Positions 47,835-57,874 of a DNA stretch of 64,000 nucleotides are shown in pieces. The notes under the pieces were generated by a model. The model saw nothing but the letters and a program-made list of their open reading frames with translations. It did no database searches and was not told the DNA's origin. Both the position numbers and the translations under genes were made by a program. Every line of letters begins with the position of its first letter. Positions within the stretch are counted from its first letter, which is position 1. This DNA comes from Pseudodesulfovibrio nedwellii. GTDB lineage: Bacteria; Desulfobacterota; Desulfovibrionia; Desulfovibrionales; Desulfovibrionaceae. The DNA lies in the NCBI RefSeq assembly GCF_027923765.1, contig NZ_AP026709.1, positions 248,001 through 312,000 on the forward strand, in the 5' to 3' direction.

Positions 47835-48533
47835 ATGAAAGCGAAAGAGATTTTCCTACTCGTCTCGGCAAAATTGCAGGATCTCGGGATTGCGACCGGC
47901 GAACGCTGGCCGTGGAACCCCGTCGCGGGCAAGGCTTCTTTGGTGGACTTCCTGAACAACGGGCTCAGACAAATTGCCTTGAACCGTCCTGATTCAACGT
48001 CCACCACCGAATCCGTCAAACTCACCGATGGCGTTGACCAGACTATCCCTGATCCTGCCGTTCATGACGGGGCGAGTAGGAAAGCTCTTAGTTTGATTGA
48101 AGTCCTGTGCAACATGGGCACTGATGGCACGACCCCAGGCGACCAAATTTATCAGGTCACAATGGGCGACATCAAAGACACCGACGACGGTACGCTTGGA
48201 ACTGAGGTCGATAACTACGCATATGATGTGAAGCGCAATGCCTCAATCTACCGCGTATATCCCGGCGTTGAAACCGGGGAGAGCGTCTACGTCAAACTCA
48301 CATACTCGGCTGAACCTATCCCCATTGCTACGGATGACGACGATATCACCATTCCAGAAACATTCTCTGGACCGCTTATGCATTGGATTCTCTACGAAAT
48401 ATTCGTAGGCGATAATTCCGACGCAAATTTCAACAAGGCACAGCATCACCTTGTTTCGTTCTACCAAGCTCTCGGCGTGAAGCTGAAAGCCGACTTGTTC
48501 TTCCCTGTCGAAATCAAAGAGGAAGGGGAATAA
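47835..48533 (+). CDS. Phage adaptor protein (DUF6682-like)
   Basis: 232 residues. WNPVAGKASLVDFLNNGLRQ, LSLIEVLCNMGTDGTTPGDQ and SVYVKLTYSAEPIPIATDD match the phage adaptor family that joins the portal ring to the tail machine. The C-terminal helix ILYEIFVGDNSDANFNKAQH is also typical. Ring-forming head-tail connector function is inferred from the family. Confidence 0.8.
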   Translation: MKAKEIFLLVSAKLQDLGIATGERWPWNPVAGKASLVDFLNNGLRQIALNRPDSTSTTESVKLTDGVDQTIPDPAVHDGASRKALSLIEVLCNMGTDGTTPGDQIYQVTMGDIKDTDDGTLGTEVDNYAYDVKRNASIYRVYPGVETGESVYVKLTYSAEPIPIATDDDDITIPETFSGPLMHWILYEIFVGDNSDANFNKAQHHLVSFYQALGVKLKADLFFPVEIKEEGE

Positions 48534-48536
48534 TCC

Positions 48537-49100
48537 ATGGCTATTTGGAAAGCATTTTTGCCGTTGATCCTACCGGAAGCCCCTGGTTGTCCCAAGGCTC
48601 TTGCCGTGAACAAGGTTCGCAGCGCGGCAATCGATTTTTGCAAGGAAACGAATATCTGGCACGAATACATTGACCCGTTGTTCTGGCCTGCTGGTGTGAA
48701 AACCGCAGACATTGACCCGCCGCAGCATACCCGGATCGCGCAAATCCTTTCCATAGAAGTGGGCGGGGCTCCACTCGTTACAGGGCAATTTTCCGCGACC
48801 AATGACATTGTTACACTCACTGTGACACCACTTTACGACACAATCGGGGCACTGAATGTTGCGCTCAAGCCATCTCTTACCAGCACTGAAATCGCAGATA
48901 GTATGTTTGAGGATTGGGGCGAGATTATTGCACAAGGTGCACTTGCCAAGCTTATGGCCATGAAAGGCAAGAAGTGGTCGAACATTCCCGGTGCTGAACT
49001 GAATTACAAGCTGTACCGAAGCGGAATTGTAGACGCCAAAACACATGTCGCTAAAAGTGGCACTTCTCAATCTCTTCAAGTCGAACTGAGGAGGGTCTAG
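48537..49100 (+). CDS. Second connector/adaptor-type protein
   Basis: 187 residues. The start MAIWKAFLPLILPEAPGCPK leads to an all-helical and beta mix with AAIDFCKETNIWHEYIDPLF and SMFEDWGEIIAQGALAKLMA, a pattern seen in small head-tail connector proteins of podophages. It starts 3 bases after the preceding gene stop and ends just before the fibre gene. Confidence 0.65.
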   Translation: MAIWKAFLPLILPEAPGCPKALAVNKVRSAAIDFCKETNIWHEYIDPLFWPAGVKTADIDPPQHTRIAQILSIEVGGAPLVTGQFSATNDIVTLTVTPLYDTIGALNVALKPSLTSTEIADSMFEDWGEIIAQGALAKLMAMKGKKWSNIPGAELNYKLYRSGIVDAKTHVAKSGTSQSLQVELRRV

Positions 49101-49101
49101 T

Positions 49102-52068
49102 ATGTCCGTGCCCACCGTAAACGTCACTGTTCAGGTCAACGACTCCGCTGGTGATCCGGTCAGTGATGCCCACGTTGTTGCCAAGCTGAAAACAGCCGAG
49201 AAGTATAACGGGTTTGTGATTCCGACATATGTTGAAGGTGAGACAGACGCTACCGGTTCGGTTGTCTTGGCGATGTTCCCCAATGAGCTCGGAACCGAGG
49301 GCAGCGAATACCGTGTGAAGATTATCAGCCCTATTACAGGCAAGAGCCTTATTTCATACGTCACGATCCCGAACGCCGATTGTAATCTGGCCGATGTTGC
49401 CGACCTTCCGCCGTATGACAAGCGGTCCATTTCTGTTGTGATGCAAGCTGACATCGACCAGAACTCCACAGATATTTCCACCAATGCTGATGGGATTGCC
49501 GCCAATGCCGCAGCTATTACAGCCGGTGCAGACGCGCAGACGGCCCACGAAGCAGACGTAGCAAACCCACACGGCGTCACCAAAACGCAAGTCGGGCTTG
49601 GTAACGTATTGGACGTCGAACAGGTTCCGGCCAGTGAGAAGGGCGTAGCAAACGGCGTGGCCGGACTCGACGCGGGCGGCAAGGTTCCAGTGTCTCAGCT
49701 TCCTGAAACAGTTGTTGGGGCCATGGAGTACAAAGGGACGTTTGTTCCGGCTTCTGGCTATCCTGCATCGCCTGACAAGGGAGATTATTACGCCGCCTCT
49801 GCTGATGGCTCGGTCAATACTACTGACTATGCCGTAGGAGATTGGGCGGTTTTCAACGGAGCGACATGGGATAAGCTCGACCGCACTGTGCAGCTTGCGA
49901 CGACCGAGATTCCCGGTGAAGTGGAACTCGCCACGGCTGCCGAAGCTATCGCACACACTTTGAGCGATAAAGCCGTCACCCCGGCTGGCTTGCTGGATAT
50001 TTACACCAAACTGCAAGGCATATTGACAGACAAGTGGCTGTTCGATTCGCTCCGTTTTTTGAACGAGTCGGGCGCGGACCTGATTTCCGGCGCGATGGTT
50101 GGGAGTGAGGGGCCGTGGAATACTACATTTATTGGCAGTCTTCCATTTGTCAGCGCGTACAATACAACTCGGACAATCGGCCCTACCAGAGTATGGGTGT
50201 TGAGTGATGGGGGCAGCGTGGATGCGTGGCCTAGTGATGCGTATGACCGCGAGACACTGGCAGTAGATAAAAAAATGTTTGCGATTACTAGCAACGGAGT
50301 ATTCCCCCTTGCCGTGGTGGTAGCGAGTGGCGGCAGCGTCTATGTTGAACTGACGCCAAAAGTAGGGCAAATAATCCCCGACCCAACGGGTGATGTGATG
50401 GTTGTTGTTGGAGAAGAGGACACCGCCAACAAAACCCCCGGCCCGATTACGCGGCCTGAAACATTCATCGGCAACGATGTTGACACTCCTGCCGAGATGT
50501 ACGCCGCGCTTAATGCAAGACGGGATGATAGTGCAAAGTTGAATGCCACACAGAATAAAATAGCAGAGCCGTTTGACTTTACAACAACGTGGGCTGCACA
50601 GAATTGTACCATTACAACGACTAGTGAAGTAGCTGCACCGAACAACAGTAAGCCTGTGTCTATAGGAACCGCAGTTACCGCAGACCCGCAGGCTCGTTAT
50701 ACTCTTACTGGTTTAGCTTCTGACATCTACACTGCCTCGATCTGGTTAAGAGGTAAGGGGTCTTCTATTGGAAAGCAGGCATCAATAGCTATTTATGATG
50801 GTGGTTATAAATTCTCTGATCCAGTGACTCTAAGTGCTGAATGGCAACGTATATCCGCAACTATGCTAACTGCGGGTATACCGACTCTTGTTCGCGTTGA
50901 CTTTATTGACTCGGCATCTACTGGAGAAGAGGCTTACTTGTGGGGAGCGGAGCTTGTCCAAGGCTCTACCCCTACCACCATCACTATCGACAACTCAACG
51001 CCACTGACCGACGTTGCCCCTGACCCGTACCTACTTGAAGATGGCGCTATCGCCGGTAGAGTGCTTAGTGGTGAGGCTACCGTACTTAACGGCGTAGCCA
51101 CAGCAGACTATGATGCCACAGGTGCATTGTCATATATCATGTATGAGGCTTTGCCCACATCTGTATCTATCATGGCTGTTGTCAATGTCACCGCGCTTAC
51201 AGGCACTCCATATATCCGCGAATGGAATGGTATAGACGCTAAACATACCCCACTAACATTAGGTAAAAATACAATCATCATACCCGCAGGAGTAGATGGA
51301 GGGTATGTGTATGTTGGTGCTGACGCTGTAGGCGAAAAAGTATCTTATGACCGTATCCACATCTACGAAATCGCAGATATCCCCGGCGTGTTGGACATTG
51401 GCTACAAAAGCGATCAAGGTTGGCAGAGTCAGTTGGGCGATGGGGTCCGCAAGACTTTTAAACTTGATCGTCCGGCCAAGGCCGCGCCGAGTGGGGTCTA
51501 TCGGTTCAATGGCACAACCTACGTCGAGGAAACCGGTTGGACTTTTGATGCTACGGCCAACTCTATCACGTTGACCACAGCTCTTGGCGTTTCCGAAACT
51601 CTCAAAATTGTATATACCCACGAAGCCTTAGTACCACGACCCGCTCCGACTCTTGAGGCCGTGGCACGTACTGGAGTCGTCCACTATACGCAGAGCGCAG
51701 GCAACGCCGACTTTGTGTCATGGCTGACTGGCAACGTGCCGACTGGCGCAACGGTTGCTATCGACTCGTCGGTGGTCAAGTCCTACCGCGAGGGTAGCGT
51801 GGGCCAGTTGGTCGACACCGTTAAGCACGACGCCATTGACCCCACCGCAAGCGGACATGGGGTTATCTGGACTGATGAGTTGGTAGAGTCGGGTGGTGAA
51901 TATTATGTCCAAATCCATTACGTGGAGGTGGTCGACCTTGCACAGCACAGTGGAGGTATTCCTGTCGTTGACTACGTAGTAACCACCGCGGATAACGACA
52001 CTCCTCCCAATATCCTTGAAAACGGCACGAAGCATGTTCCTACCGGCGTAGCCGTGCCGGGGGCGTAG
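49102..52068 (+). CDS. Large tail fibre protein
   Basis: 988 residues. An N-terminal immunoglobulin-like adhesion domain (about 1-100) is followed by the collar-like trimerisation repeat PHGVTKTQVGLGNVLDVEQV with KVPVSQLPETVVG. A carbohydrate-binding-like beta sandwich lies near residues 490-640 (SIWLRGKGSSIGKQASIAIY), then DUF-like SDQGWQSQLGDGVRKTFKLD and a terminal jelly-roll part. It probably binds the host surface. Codon use of about 50560-51400 is more AT-rich than the flanks, suggesting a domain acquired by recombination. Confidence 0.8.
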   Translation: MSVPTVNVTVQVNDSAGDPVSDAHVVAKLKTAEKYNGFVIPTYVEGETDATGSVVLAMFPNELGTEGSEYRVKIISPITGKSLISYVTIPNADCNLADVADLPPYDKRSISVVMQADIDQNSTDISTNADGIAANAAAITAGADAQTAHEADVANPHGVTKTQVGLGNVLDVEQVPASEKGVANGVAGLDAGGKVPVSQLPETVVGAMEYKGTFVPASGYPASPDKGDYYAASADGSVNTTDYAVGDWAVFNGATWDKLDRTVQLATTEIPGEVELATAAEAIAHTLSDKAVTPAGLLDIYTKLQGILTDKWLFDSLRFLNESGADLISGAMVGSEGPWNTTFIGSLPFVSAYNTTRTIGPTRVWVLSDGGSVDAWPSDAYDRETLAVDKKMFAITSNGVFPLAVVVASGGSVYVELTPKVGQIIPDPTGDVMVVVGEEDTANKTPGPITRPETFIGNDVDTPAEMYAALNARRDDSAKLNATQNKIAEPFDFTTTWAAQNCTITTTSEVAAPNNSKPVSIGTAVTADPQARYTLTGLASDIYTASIWLRGKGSSIGKQASIAIYDGGYKFSDPVTLSAEWQRISATMLTAGIPTLVRVDFIDSASTGEEAYLWGAELVQGSTPTTITIDNSTPLTDVAPDPYLLEDGAIAGRVLSGEATVLNGVATADYDATGALSYIMYEALPTSVSIMAVVNVTALTGTPYIREWNGIDAKHTPLTLGKNTIIIPAGVDGGYVYVGADAVGEKVSYDRIHIYEIADIPGVLDIGYKSDQGWQSQLGDGVRKTFKLDRPAKAAPSGVYRFNGTTYVEETGWTFDATANSITLTTALGVSETLKIVYTHEALVPRPAPTLEAVARTGVVHYTQSAGNADFVSWLTGNVPTGATVAIDSSVVKSYREGSVGQLVDTVKHDAIDPTASGHGVIWTDELVESGGEYYVQIHYVEVVDLAQHSGGIPVVDYVVTTADNDTPPNILENGTKHVPTGVAVPGA

Positions 52069-52070
52069 AA

Positions 52071-52442
52071 ATGATTATCTACACCAACTCCCGCCGTCTG
52101 GTCCCTGAGCAATTCGCGGGTCGTGCAATCGGCCCGGTCGCCTTCATTCTGAAAAAGTGCCGTGATGATACCGGTCTTCGCGCGCATGAGCAGAAGCACA
52201 TAGACGATTTTAATGCTGCACCTTGGAAAACCTTCTGGTCTTGGCTGAGGGGAGATAAAAAGTGGAAGCTGAGAAGTGAAGTCCGAGCCTATGCGGTTCA
52301 ATGTCTTGACGAGTCCAAGCCAATCTCCGTCTACAAGGCCGCAGCATTTATTGCCACGCGGTACGGACTCGATATCTCTGAACAGGATGCTTACCTGTTG
52401 CTGGCACAGCAAATAGGCAAGATCGAAAGGGGGCTTGCCTGA
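52071..52442 (+). CDS. Small HExxH metallopeptidase-like protein
   Basis: 123 residues. GLRAHEQKHIDDFNAAPWKT contains HEQKH, the zinc-binding HExxH motif; downstream VYKAAAFIATRYGLD may carry further ligands. Similar short zincin proteins lie near tail-fibre genes of other phages. Activity and substrate unknown. It overlaps the next gene by a base. Confidence 0.6.
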   Translation: MIIYTNSRRLVPEQFAGRAIGPVAFILKKCRDDTGLRAHEQKHIDDFNAAPWKTFWSWLRGDKKWKLRSEVRAYAVQCLDESKPISVYKAAAFIATRYGLDISEQDAYLLLAQQIGKIERGLA

Positions 52443-54109
52443 TGCCCGCACCTATTGTGGTCCCTGCCTTTTTTGCAACGAAGCCGCGCATTTCTCCCAA
52501 ACACTTGGAAGCGGTCAACGCCCAAGTCTCTCAGAATTGCAATACCAAACGCGGGATTCTTTCCCCGCTTATGGACTTGGAAGCTCAGAACCCAAACCCG
52601 ATTTCGAAAGCGGGTGCTATTCGCTCGATCTACAAACTCAAGGACGGGACTTGGCTGTACTGGTCGAGCGTGGTGGATGTGGTTGAAGCTGCCGTCAACG
52701 ATGCTGATAGCCGTATCCACTTCACTGGAGACAGCTACCCGAAGCAAACTGACGCAACTTTGGCAACGAGTGGGGCGGCTGACACCTACCCGACCGAGAC
52801 AAAGCGGCTTGGTCTTCCGAAGCCTTCCGCGCCTTTGAATGTACAACTTTCCCCGGCCAGTGTCGCGGAAGACGCAGAAATTGAACGGTCCACCTCCTAC
52901 GTTTACACCTACGTCACTTCATGGGGTGAGGAATCAGAGCCTTCCGACCCGACCGGAGTCTTTGAGGTCAAAACGGGACAATCTTGCGTCCTGACGAACT
53001 TTACCCCTCCGACCTTGGCCGGGGTGTCTATTTCTCATTATCGTGTCTACAGATTGAATTCTGGTGATTCTTCTGCCGAGTTTCAGCTTGTGCCGTACTC
53101 CTCTTCGGCTGACGACATCCCTGCGAGCGATACGAGTTTCACCGACAACGTTGCCGATTCTGATTTGAGTTCCGAGGTTCTGCCTACTGAGAATTGGAAC
53201 AAACTGCCGGATGATGCTTTTGGCTTGATGCACACAGGCAACGGGCTGTTTTTCGCGTTTAAGGACAAGGAAGTTTATCCTTCAGAGTCGTATATCCCAT
53301 ATGCTTACCCTTGGAATTTTCGTCTTTCTGTACCCCACGACATCGTGACCGGCGGCTACTTCAATCAAACGGTTGTGGTGCTGACCACGGGCCATGCTCA
53401 TTTAATTGGCGGTCTTGATCCCGAATCCCTGTCCATGGACAAGGTGTCTTACAATCAGGCTTGTATTTCCAAACGGTCGGTGGCCAACTCTCCAGGCGGC
53501 GTAATTTATGCCTCGCCTGATGGGTTGGTTATGATTGGTCCTGAAGGTCAAACGGTTTTGACTCGCAGCGTCTACACCAAGAAGCAATGGCGGGATTTGC
53601 CGACTTCTTCATTGATCGGGTTCTATCAAGACGGTCAGTATATCGGATTCTTCGAAGGGACCGGAAACGGCATTATCTTCGACTTTGAATCGCAGGACAT
53701 CGGCAATATTTCCCTTGTGGGGAAAAAGGTCTACGGCGGCTATGTCGATACCGAAGACGACGCGCTGTACCTCCTGACCTACGACGACACGGATTACCGG
53801 ATCGAGAAGTGGGAAGGCGCGGCCACGGCCATGACCTACACATGGAAGAGCAAGGATTTCTTCTATTCGACCGCGCTGAACCTGGGCGCAGCCCGAATCA
53901 TGGGTAAGCAGGCCGTCGGTGATCCGGTTTACTTCAAGGTGTACCGCAATGGTGTTCACCAAGAAACCAAGATCATAACCAATGACGAACCGTTCCGTCT
54001 GACCAACGGCGTGAAGGGATACGATTGGGAGTTTCAGGTAGAAGGCACGGCGAAAGTGTTTGAAGTCCGTATGGCCGCAAGTATCACGGAGTTGCAGTAT
54101 GCCGGTTAG
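52442..54109 (+). CDS. Tail/virion stabilisation-type beta-propeller-like protein
   Basis: 555 residues. Repeated beta segments with ITSWGEESEPSD-type fibronectin-like motifs (about 150-175) and blades with YASPDGLVMIGPEGQTVLTR suggest a propeller-like structural protein comparable in place to P22 gp10-type stabilisers. It lies after the connector and fibre genes, so a tail-hub role is likely. The C-terminal region (TNGVKGYDWEFQVEGTAKVF) is a beta sandwich. Confidence 0.65.
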   Translation: MPAPIVVPAFFATKPRISPKHLEAVNAQVSQNCNTKRGILSPLMDLEAQNPNPISKAGAIRSIYKLKDGTWLYWSSVVDVVEAAVNDADSRIHFTGDSYPKQTDATLATSGAADTYPTETKRLGLPKPSAPLNVQLSPASVAEDAEIERSTSYVYTYVTSWGEESEPSDPTGVFEVKTGQSCVLTNFTPPTLAGVSISHYRVYRLNSGDSSAEFQLVPYSSSADDIPASDTSFTDNVADSDLSSEVLPTENWNKLPDDAFGLMHTGNGLFFAFKDKEVYPSESYIPYAYPWNFRLSVPHDIVTGGYFNQTVVVLTTGHAHLIGGLDPESLSMDKVSYNQACISKRSVANSPGGVIYASPDGLVMIGPEGQTVLTRSVYTKKQWRDLPTSSLIGFYQDGQYIGFFEGTGNGIIFDFESQDIGNISLVGKKVYGGYVDTEDDALYLLTYDDTDYRIEKWEGAATAMTYTWKSKDFFYSTALNLGAARIMGKQAVGDPVYFKVYRNGVHQETKIITNDEPFRLTNGVKGYDWEFQVEGTAKVFEVRMAASITELQYAG

Positions 54110-56234
54110 AGGCAAGCAATCTCCAAACCTTCCGGCTGTTCCTGCCGGAGTGGACGCTTCAACCAAAGCGTTCCTTACTGCCGTCAAAGAAACAATTGAA
54201 ACCATGCAGGGCAAGCGCAGGAATACCGCGCTCAAGGCCGTGGTGACGTTTGAAGACTTGCAGAAGATGGGGCTCAAGGTCAGTCAAAAGGGTGTCGGTA
54301 CGGACGCGGAGTACGACTTCTCTCGCATTGTTCGTGGTGACAGTGTGCCAAACCCGCCGCGTGATCTGGCTGTTACGTCCATGGTCGTGTCCAACAAACT
54401 GACTTGGACCAATCCGTCATACAACAGCGACTTGAGCCACGTTGAAATATACTGCGCGTTTGGCTCGCAGAGTATCAGCGACGCAATCCGAGTCGGTATC
54501 TACTCGTTCCCGAGCAAAGAGAATTACAAGGCGATCGGGGAGTTCATTCATTCCGGCCTGAATACCAAAGCTTCACATACTTACTGGCTCAGAACACAGA
54601 ACTGGCCCGGTAATCATTCGCCATGGGAACCGAACAACGGCGGGCGAGTCGTCCCTGCCGATTCCTCGGCCACGATCAACGATTTGTTGTCCTCGCTGAC
54701 TGACGACAACAAATACGACACTATTCATCGAGTCATTGCCGACTCGTTTCAGGTGTTGCAGCCGAGCGCAGGGCTTGAAAGTCCGGTTCCGGTCTTTGTG
54801 GTCGGTACGGTGGACGGTCAGACCGCTATCGGCGTCAACGGTGATATGTTTGTGGATGGCGCGATCCTGACCAAGCATTTGGATGGCAACATTATCAACG
54901 GTGCATTTCTGTCTGCCTCTGCTCAGATTGAGCTTGGGGTAGATGGGCTTTTTCGTTTTATGGAAGGGGCCAAAATTTTTGGCGGTGACGGGAATTTCCT
55001 GCTTGATACTACTGGTGGCGTTACCCGCTTAATGATGGGGCCGAATGGAGCTCTCGATGTCAACGGGAACGTAGCAGTCGGCAAGGATTATATGCTTATG
55101 ACCGGCAGCGATATCACCTATTATCGTTGGTTTGGCGGCGCACACCGGGAATACAAGTCTCTAAAAAGGATGGAGCAGGGGTGGGTGTCAAACGGAGTAT
55201 GGCTGACGTTGCCCGGTTATTGGGTTACGCCGCCCAAGATCCAACTTTCTCCACGGAATTTAAAGACGTTCGATAAGGACAACAACACAGTTCACCAATC
55301 GTTAAACATGGAAGTTACTGACATTGAAGAGGTCAGCGGCACCCCTAATGTCTACAGATTTATGAGCAATGCTCGGCTTGTCATCGCAGCCGGGACTGTT
55401 GATTTTGATGTGTTGCTTTCTAAATCAGAAGATCAGGATGGAGTTGCTGCACAAACAGCTTCATATACGACACCCCCTTATTGTTCGGCGTGTACCATTG
55501 ACTATGAGTTTAAGGCGAATAAGCCAACCGATACCGTCGGCATATGGCATAAAAGAACCGCAATTTTGAGTGTCTATGTGGATGGTGTTGTGGAAGATAC
55601 GAGGTCTATAACAACCTCTTCAACTGGATATTATCCCGGTAGCATTTCCATTTCGGGGCTTACGGCCTCGGCCACAGGTCACTCGGTTTATCTTAAATTG
55701 TCAGCAACGGACGACGGGGCGAACACGTTTCCAGCGTCTATGTCATATGACACGCAAGAGGCTTCTTCCCTTAATAACACCCTCTCCGGCGTATGGATCG
55801 GGCAGTCTGTTCATAGTGACTCTTTTAGTATCCCGGCAGCTTCTACCCCCTCGGATGGGGCTTGGGAGCTATATCAAATAGATATCTCGGGCAACCTGAC
55901 GAATACCCACACCGTAACAAATGACTTTGTTGCGAAAGTTTCAATTGGTGGAGTGACCGTGACTTGTTTGGGGGCTGCTGGAACGGCAACTTTTAGTGGG
56001 ACAGGGACAACCTCGCTAACGTCTTCACCTACATCAGGGTCACTATCCCACAGTACAAACAGCTATATGACTAATACCGCCACGCTGAATAGCGTTGGCT
56101 ATACTGCGTATTGGCGCAAAGGCACTGACGCGCTTTTGACCAAAGTAGAATTTACTTCCATTTCCGTAACTTTAACCGGGGCGAATACCCTGGCAGAGGG
56201 CACGGTCAATTACATGGCGATCAGTGAGGAATAA
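54099..56234 (+). CDS. Tail tip/receptor protein with fibronectin III and DUF1983-like region
   Basis: 711 residues from the ATG at 54099 inside the preceding gene end. FNIII-like RDLAVTSMVVSNKLTWTNPS is followed by a DUF1983-like segment (VIADSFQVLQPS and FVVGTVDGQTAIGVNGDMFV), typical of the C-terminal half of lambda gpJ-type tail-tip proteins. The last 250 residues are Ser/Thr-rich beta repeats. In a phage with P22-like head genes this suggests mosaic origin of the receptor-binding part. Confidence 0.75.
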   Translation: MPVRGKQSPNLPAVPAGVDASTKAFLTAVKETIETMQGKRRNTALKAVVTFEDLQKMGLKVSQKGVGTDAEYDFSRIVRGDSVPNPPRDLAVTSMVVSNKLTWTNPSYNSDLSHVEIYCAFGSQSISDAIRVGIYSFPSKENYKAIGEFIHSGLNTKASHTYWLRTQNWPGNHSPWEPNNGGRVVPADSSATINDLLSSLTDDNKYDTIHRVIADSFQVLQPSAGLESPVPVFVVGTVDGQTAIGVNGDMFVDGAILTKHLDGNIINGAFLSASAQIELGVDGLFRFMEGAKIFGGDGNFLLDTTGGVTRLMMGPNGALDVNGNVAVGKDYMLMTGSDITYYRWFGGAHREYKSLKRMEQGWVSNGVWLTLPGYWVTPPKIQLSPRNLKTFDKDNNTVHQSLNMEVTDIEEVSGTPNVYRFMSNARLVIAAGTVDFDVLLSKSEDQDGVAAQTASYTTPPYCSACTIDYEFKANKPTDTVGIWHKRTAILSVYVDGVVEDTRSITTSSTGYYPGSISISGLTASATGHSVYLKLSATDDGANTFPASMSYDTQEASSLNNTLSGVWIGQSVHSDSFSIPAASTPSDGAWELYQIDISGNLTNTHTVTNDFVAKVSIGGVTVTCLGAAGTATFSGTGTTSLTSSPTSGSLSHSTNSYMTNTATLNSVGYTAYWRKGTDALLTKVEFTSISVTLTGANTLAEGTVNYMAISEE

Positions 56235-56239
56235 TTAAC

Positions 56240-56704
56240 ATGACAGGAAAAGACCAACAGATTGCAGCCGAACAGCGTGAAAGGTGGCTTGGCATTCTTA
56301 AGGGTGATCTCGGAGCCGTTCAGTTTGTCAATGACATCGGTTTCATTTCCCATGTTTGGGATGATCTCGTAGATGGCGACTCCCCAACCGTTGACAATGT
56401 AAATAAAGCCTTTTGGCTTGCTCTGGTCGGTTTGAAAGAAAACCCGTTCTATCAGCGTCATCGTGCGGAATTGGTTCCGCTCATGCGGTCATATATTAAC
56501 TGCTGGCTTGATTCGAACATCATGGAACGAGGGAACGACCACGCCAAAAGCGTGGCATTTGTTCTCCGCGACATGGTGTCTGACATCGTTTGTCAGTGCG
56601 CATATCTAGTCGGCGGATATGATTGGATGCGTCAAGTCTCGCCACAAATCAGGGAAGTCGTTTTTGATGAACCCCTGAACAACTTTTTGGAGGAAAGAGC
56701 ATGA
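56240..56704 (+). CDS. Hypothetical helical virion-region protein
   Basis: 154 residues, nearly all helical, beginning MTGKDQQIAAEQRERWLGIL and with MRSYINCWLDSNIMERGNDH. No family recognised. Between tail-tip and ejection-type genes, with 4-base overlap to the next gene. Possibly a chaperone or internal protein. Confidence 0.65.
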   Translation: MTGKDQQIAAEQRERWLGILKGDLGAVQFVNDIGFISHVWDDLVDGDSPTVDNVNKAFWLALVGLKENPFYQRHRAELVPLMRSYINCWLDSNIMERGNDHAKSVAFVLRDMVSDIVCQCAYLVGGYDWMRQVSPQIREVVFDEPLNNFLEERA

Positions 56705-57873
56705 GTCTTGGAGGCGACAGCGGTGGGAGCTCCACCAGTTACCAGATTGATCCGGAGTCTTCGCGACGTCTTGCGGCAGTATCAGAACGCCAACAGGACC
56801 AATCCGAAAAGATGTTCAACCTCTACGAAGAATCTTTTTTGCCTTATGAAAAGGATATGATTGCCTATAATCAGGCGCTTTTGCCCTTTTCTCAGGAACT
56901 TTCTCAAAAACAACTTGAATCAGAAAGTAATCTTCTGCCCTTACGTGAAGAGGCTACGGCCATGGGGTTGCAGGAGATGATGGATGACATTGAGTTGAAT
57001 AAACCACTCAAAGAACGTCAAGTCCAAGAGCAACTGCGTGATTTGGACGCAAGCGCTCCTGTTCGTGACCAGTTCTTTGCTGAAGCAGCCAAAGGGCCGG
57101 ATTACGAGGGGGCCATGGGCAGGGCAACCGCAAATGTTGCGAGCGCATATAAAGACGCTGACGCGATAACACGGCGGTCCATATCTCGAATGGGCGCAAA
57201 TCCGAATTCAGGTCGAACCGAAGGACGTTTGACGGCCATGGGCCTTGGACGTGCAAAAGATACCGCCTTTGGAAAGGAACAGGCCCATATCAATGAAGAC
57301 GATAAGTCTTTTAACAAAATGACTACGGCCATGCAGATGCGTGCGCCGACCACAGGTGTCAATACTGGTGTGGCCGCAAGTGGCGTGACCGGTCAGACCG
57401 GCGCTCAACGTCAAGTTGGTAACTACAGTCTCCAAAATCCGGCGAACCTTGGCTCGCAATTGCTTGCCGGGGCTGGTTCGACCGCAGCCGCAGGGCGCAT
57501 TACCGGTCAGACCACAACAACCAAAGGCAACGGGTTTTCTGACTTCTTGGGCAAAGCAGGAGGCACCGCGGCAGGCGTTGGCATGACTGCCATGATGATG
57601 AGCTCAAAGCGGTGGAAACAGGATATTAGGCCGATTGAATATGGGCCGGATGCAATTGATTCACTGAAGCCTGTTCATTTCGCCTACAAGAAGGCACCTG
57701 GTGAGGATCGAATTGGTTTCATTGCAGAAGACCTCGACAAGACTGTGCCTGAAGTCGTCGCTTATGGCGAAGATGGACTGCCGCTTGGCATTCGAATCGG
57801 TGAGTTGATGCCGTTGCTGGTGTCTTCGATTCAAGACCTGAGAAAACGGGTTGAAACCATGGAGGTACAATAG
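56701..57873 (+). CDS. Ejection-type protein with C-terminal peptidase S74 domain
   Basis: 390 residues. The first about 280 are low-complexity, Gln/Ala/Gly-rich with coiled coil (AVSERQQDQSEKMFNLYEES) as in P22-type injection proteins. The last about 90 carry SSKRWKQDIRPIEYGPDAID, DRIGFIAEDLDKTVPEVVAY and LMPLLVSSIQDLRKRVE, the S74 intramolecular chaperone that normally trims and folds tail spikes. An S74 domain on such an internal-type protein is unusual. Confidence 0.75.
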   Translation: MSLGGDSGGSSTSYQIDPESSRRLAAVSERQQDQSEKMFNLYEESFLPYEKDMIAYNQALLPFSQELSQKQLESESNLLPLREEATAMGLQEMMDDIELNKPLKERQVQEQLRDLDASAPVRDQFFAEAAKGPDYEGAMGRATANVASAYKDADAITRRSISRMGANPNSGRTEGRLTAMGLGRAKDTAFGKEQAHINEDDKSFNKMTTAMQMRAPTTGVNTGVAASGVTGQTGAQRQVGNYSLQNPANLGSQLLAGAGSTAAAGRITGQTTTTKGNGFSDFLGKAGGTAAGVGMTAMMMSSKRWKQDIRPIEYGPDAIDSLKPVHFAYKKAPGEDRIGFIAEDLDKTVPEVVAYGEDGLPLGIRIGELMPLLVSSIQDLRKRVETMEVQ

Positions 57874-57874
57874 C

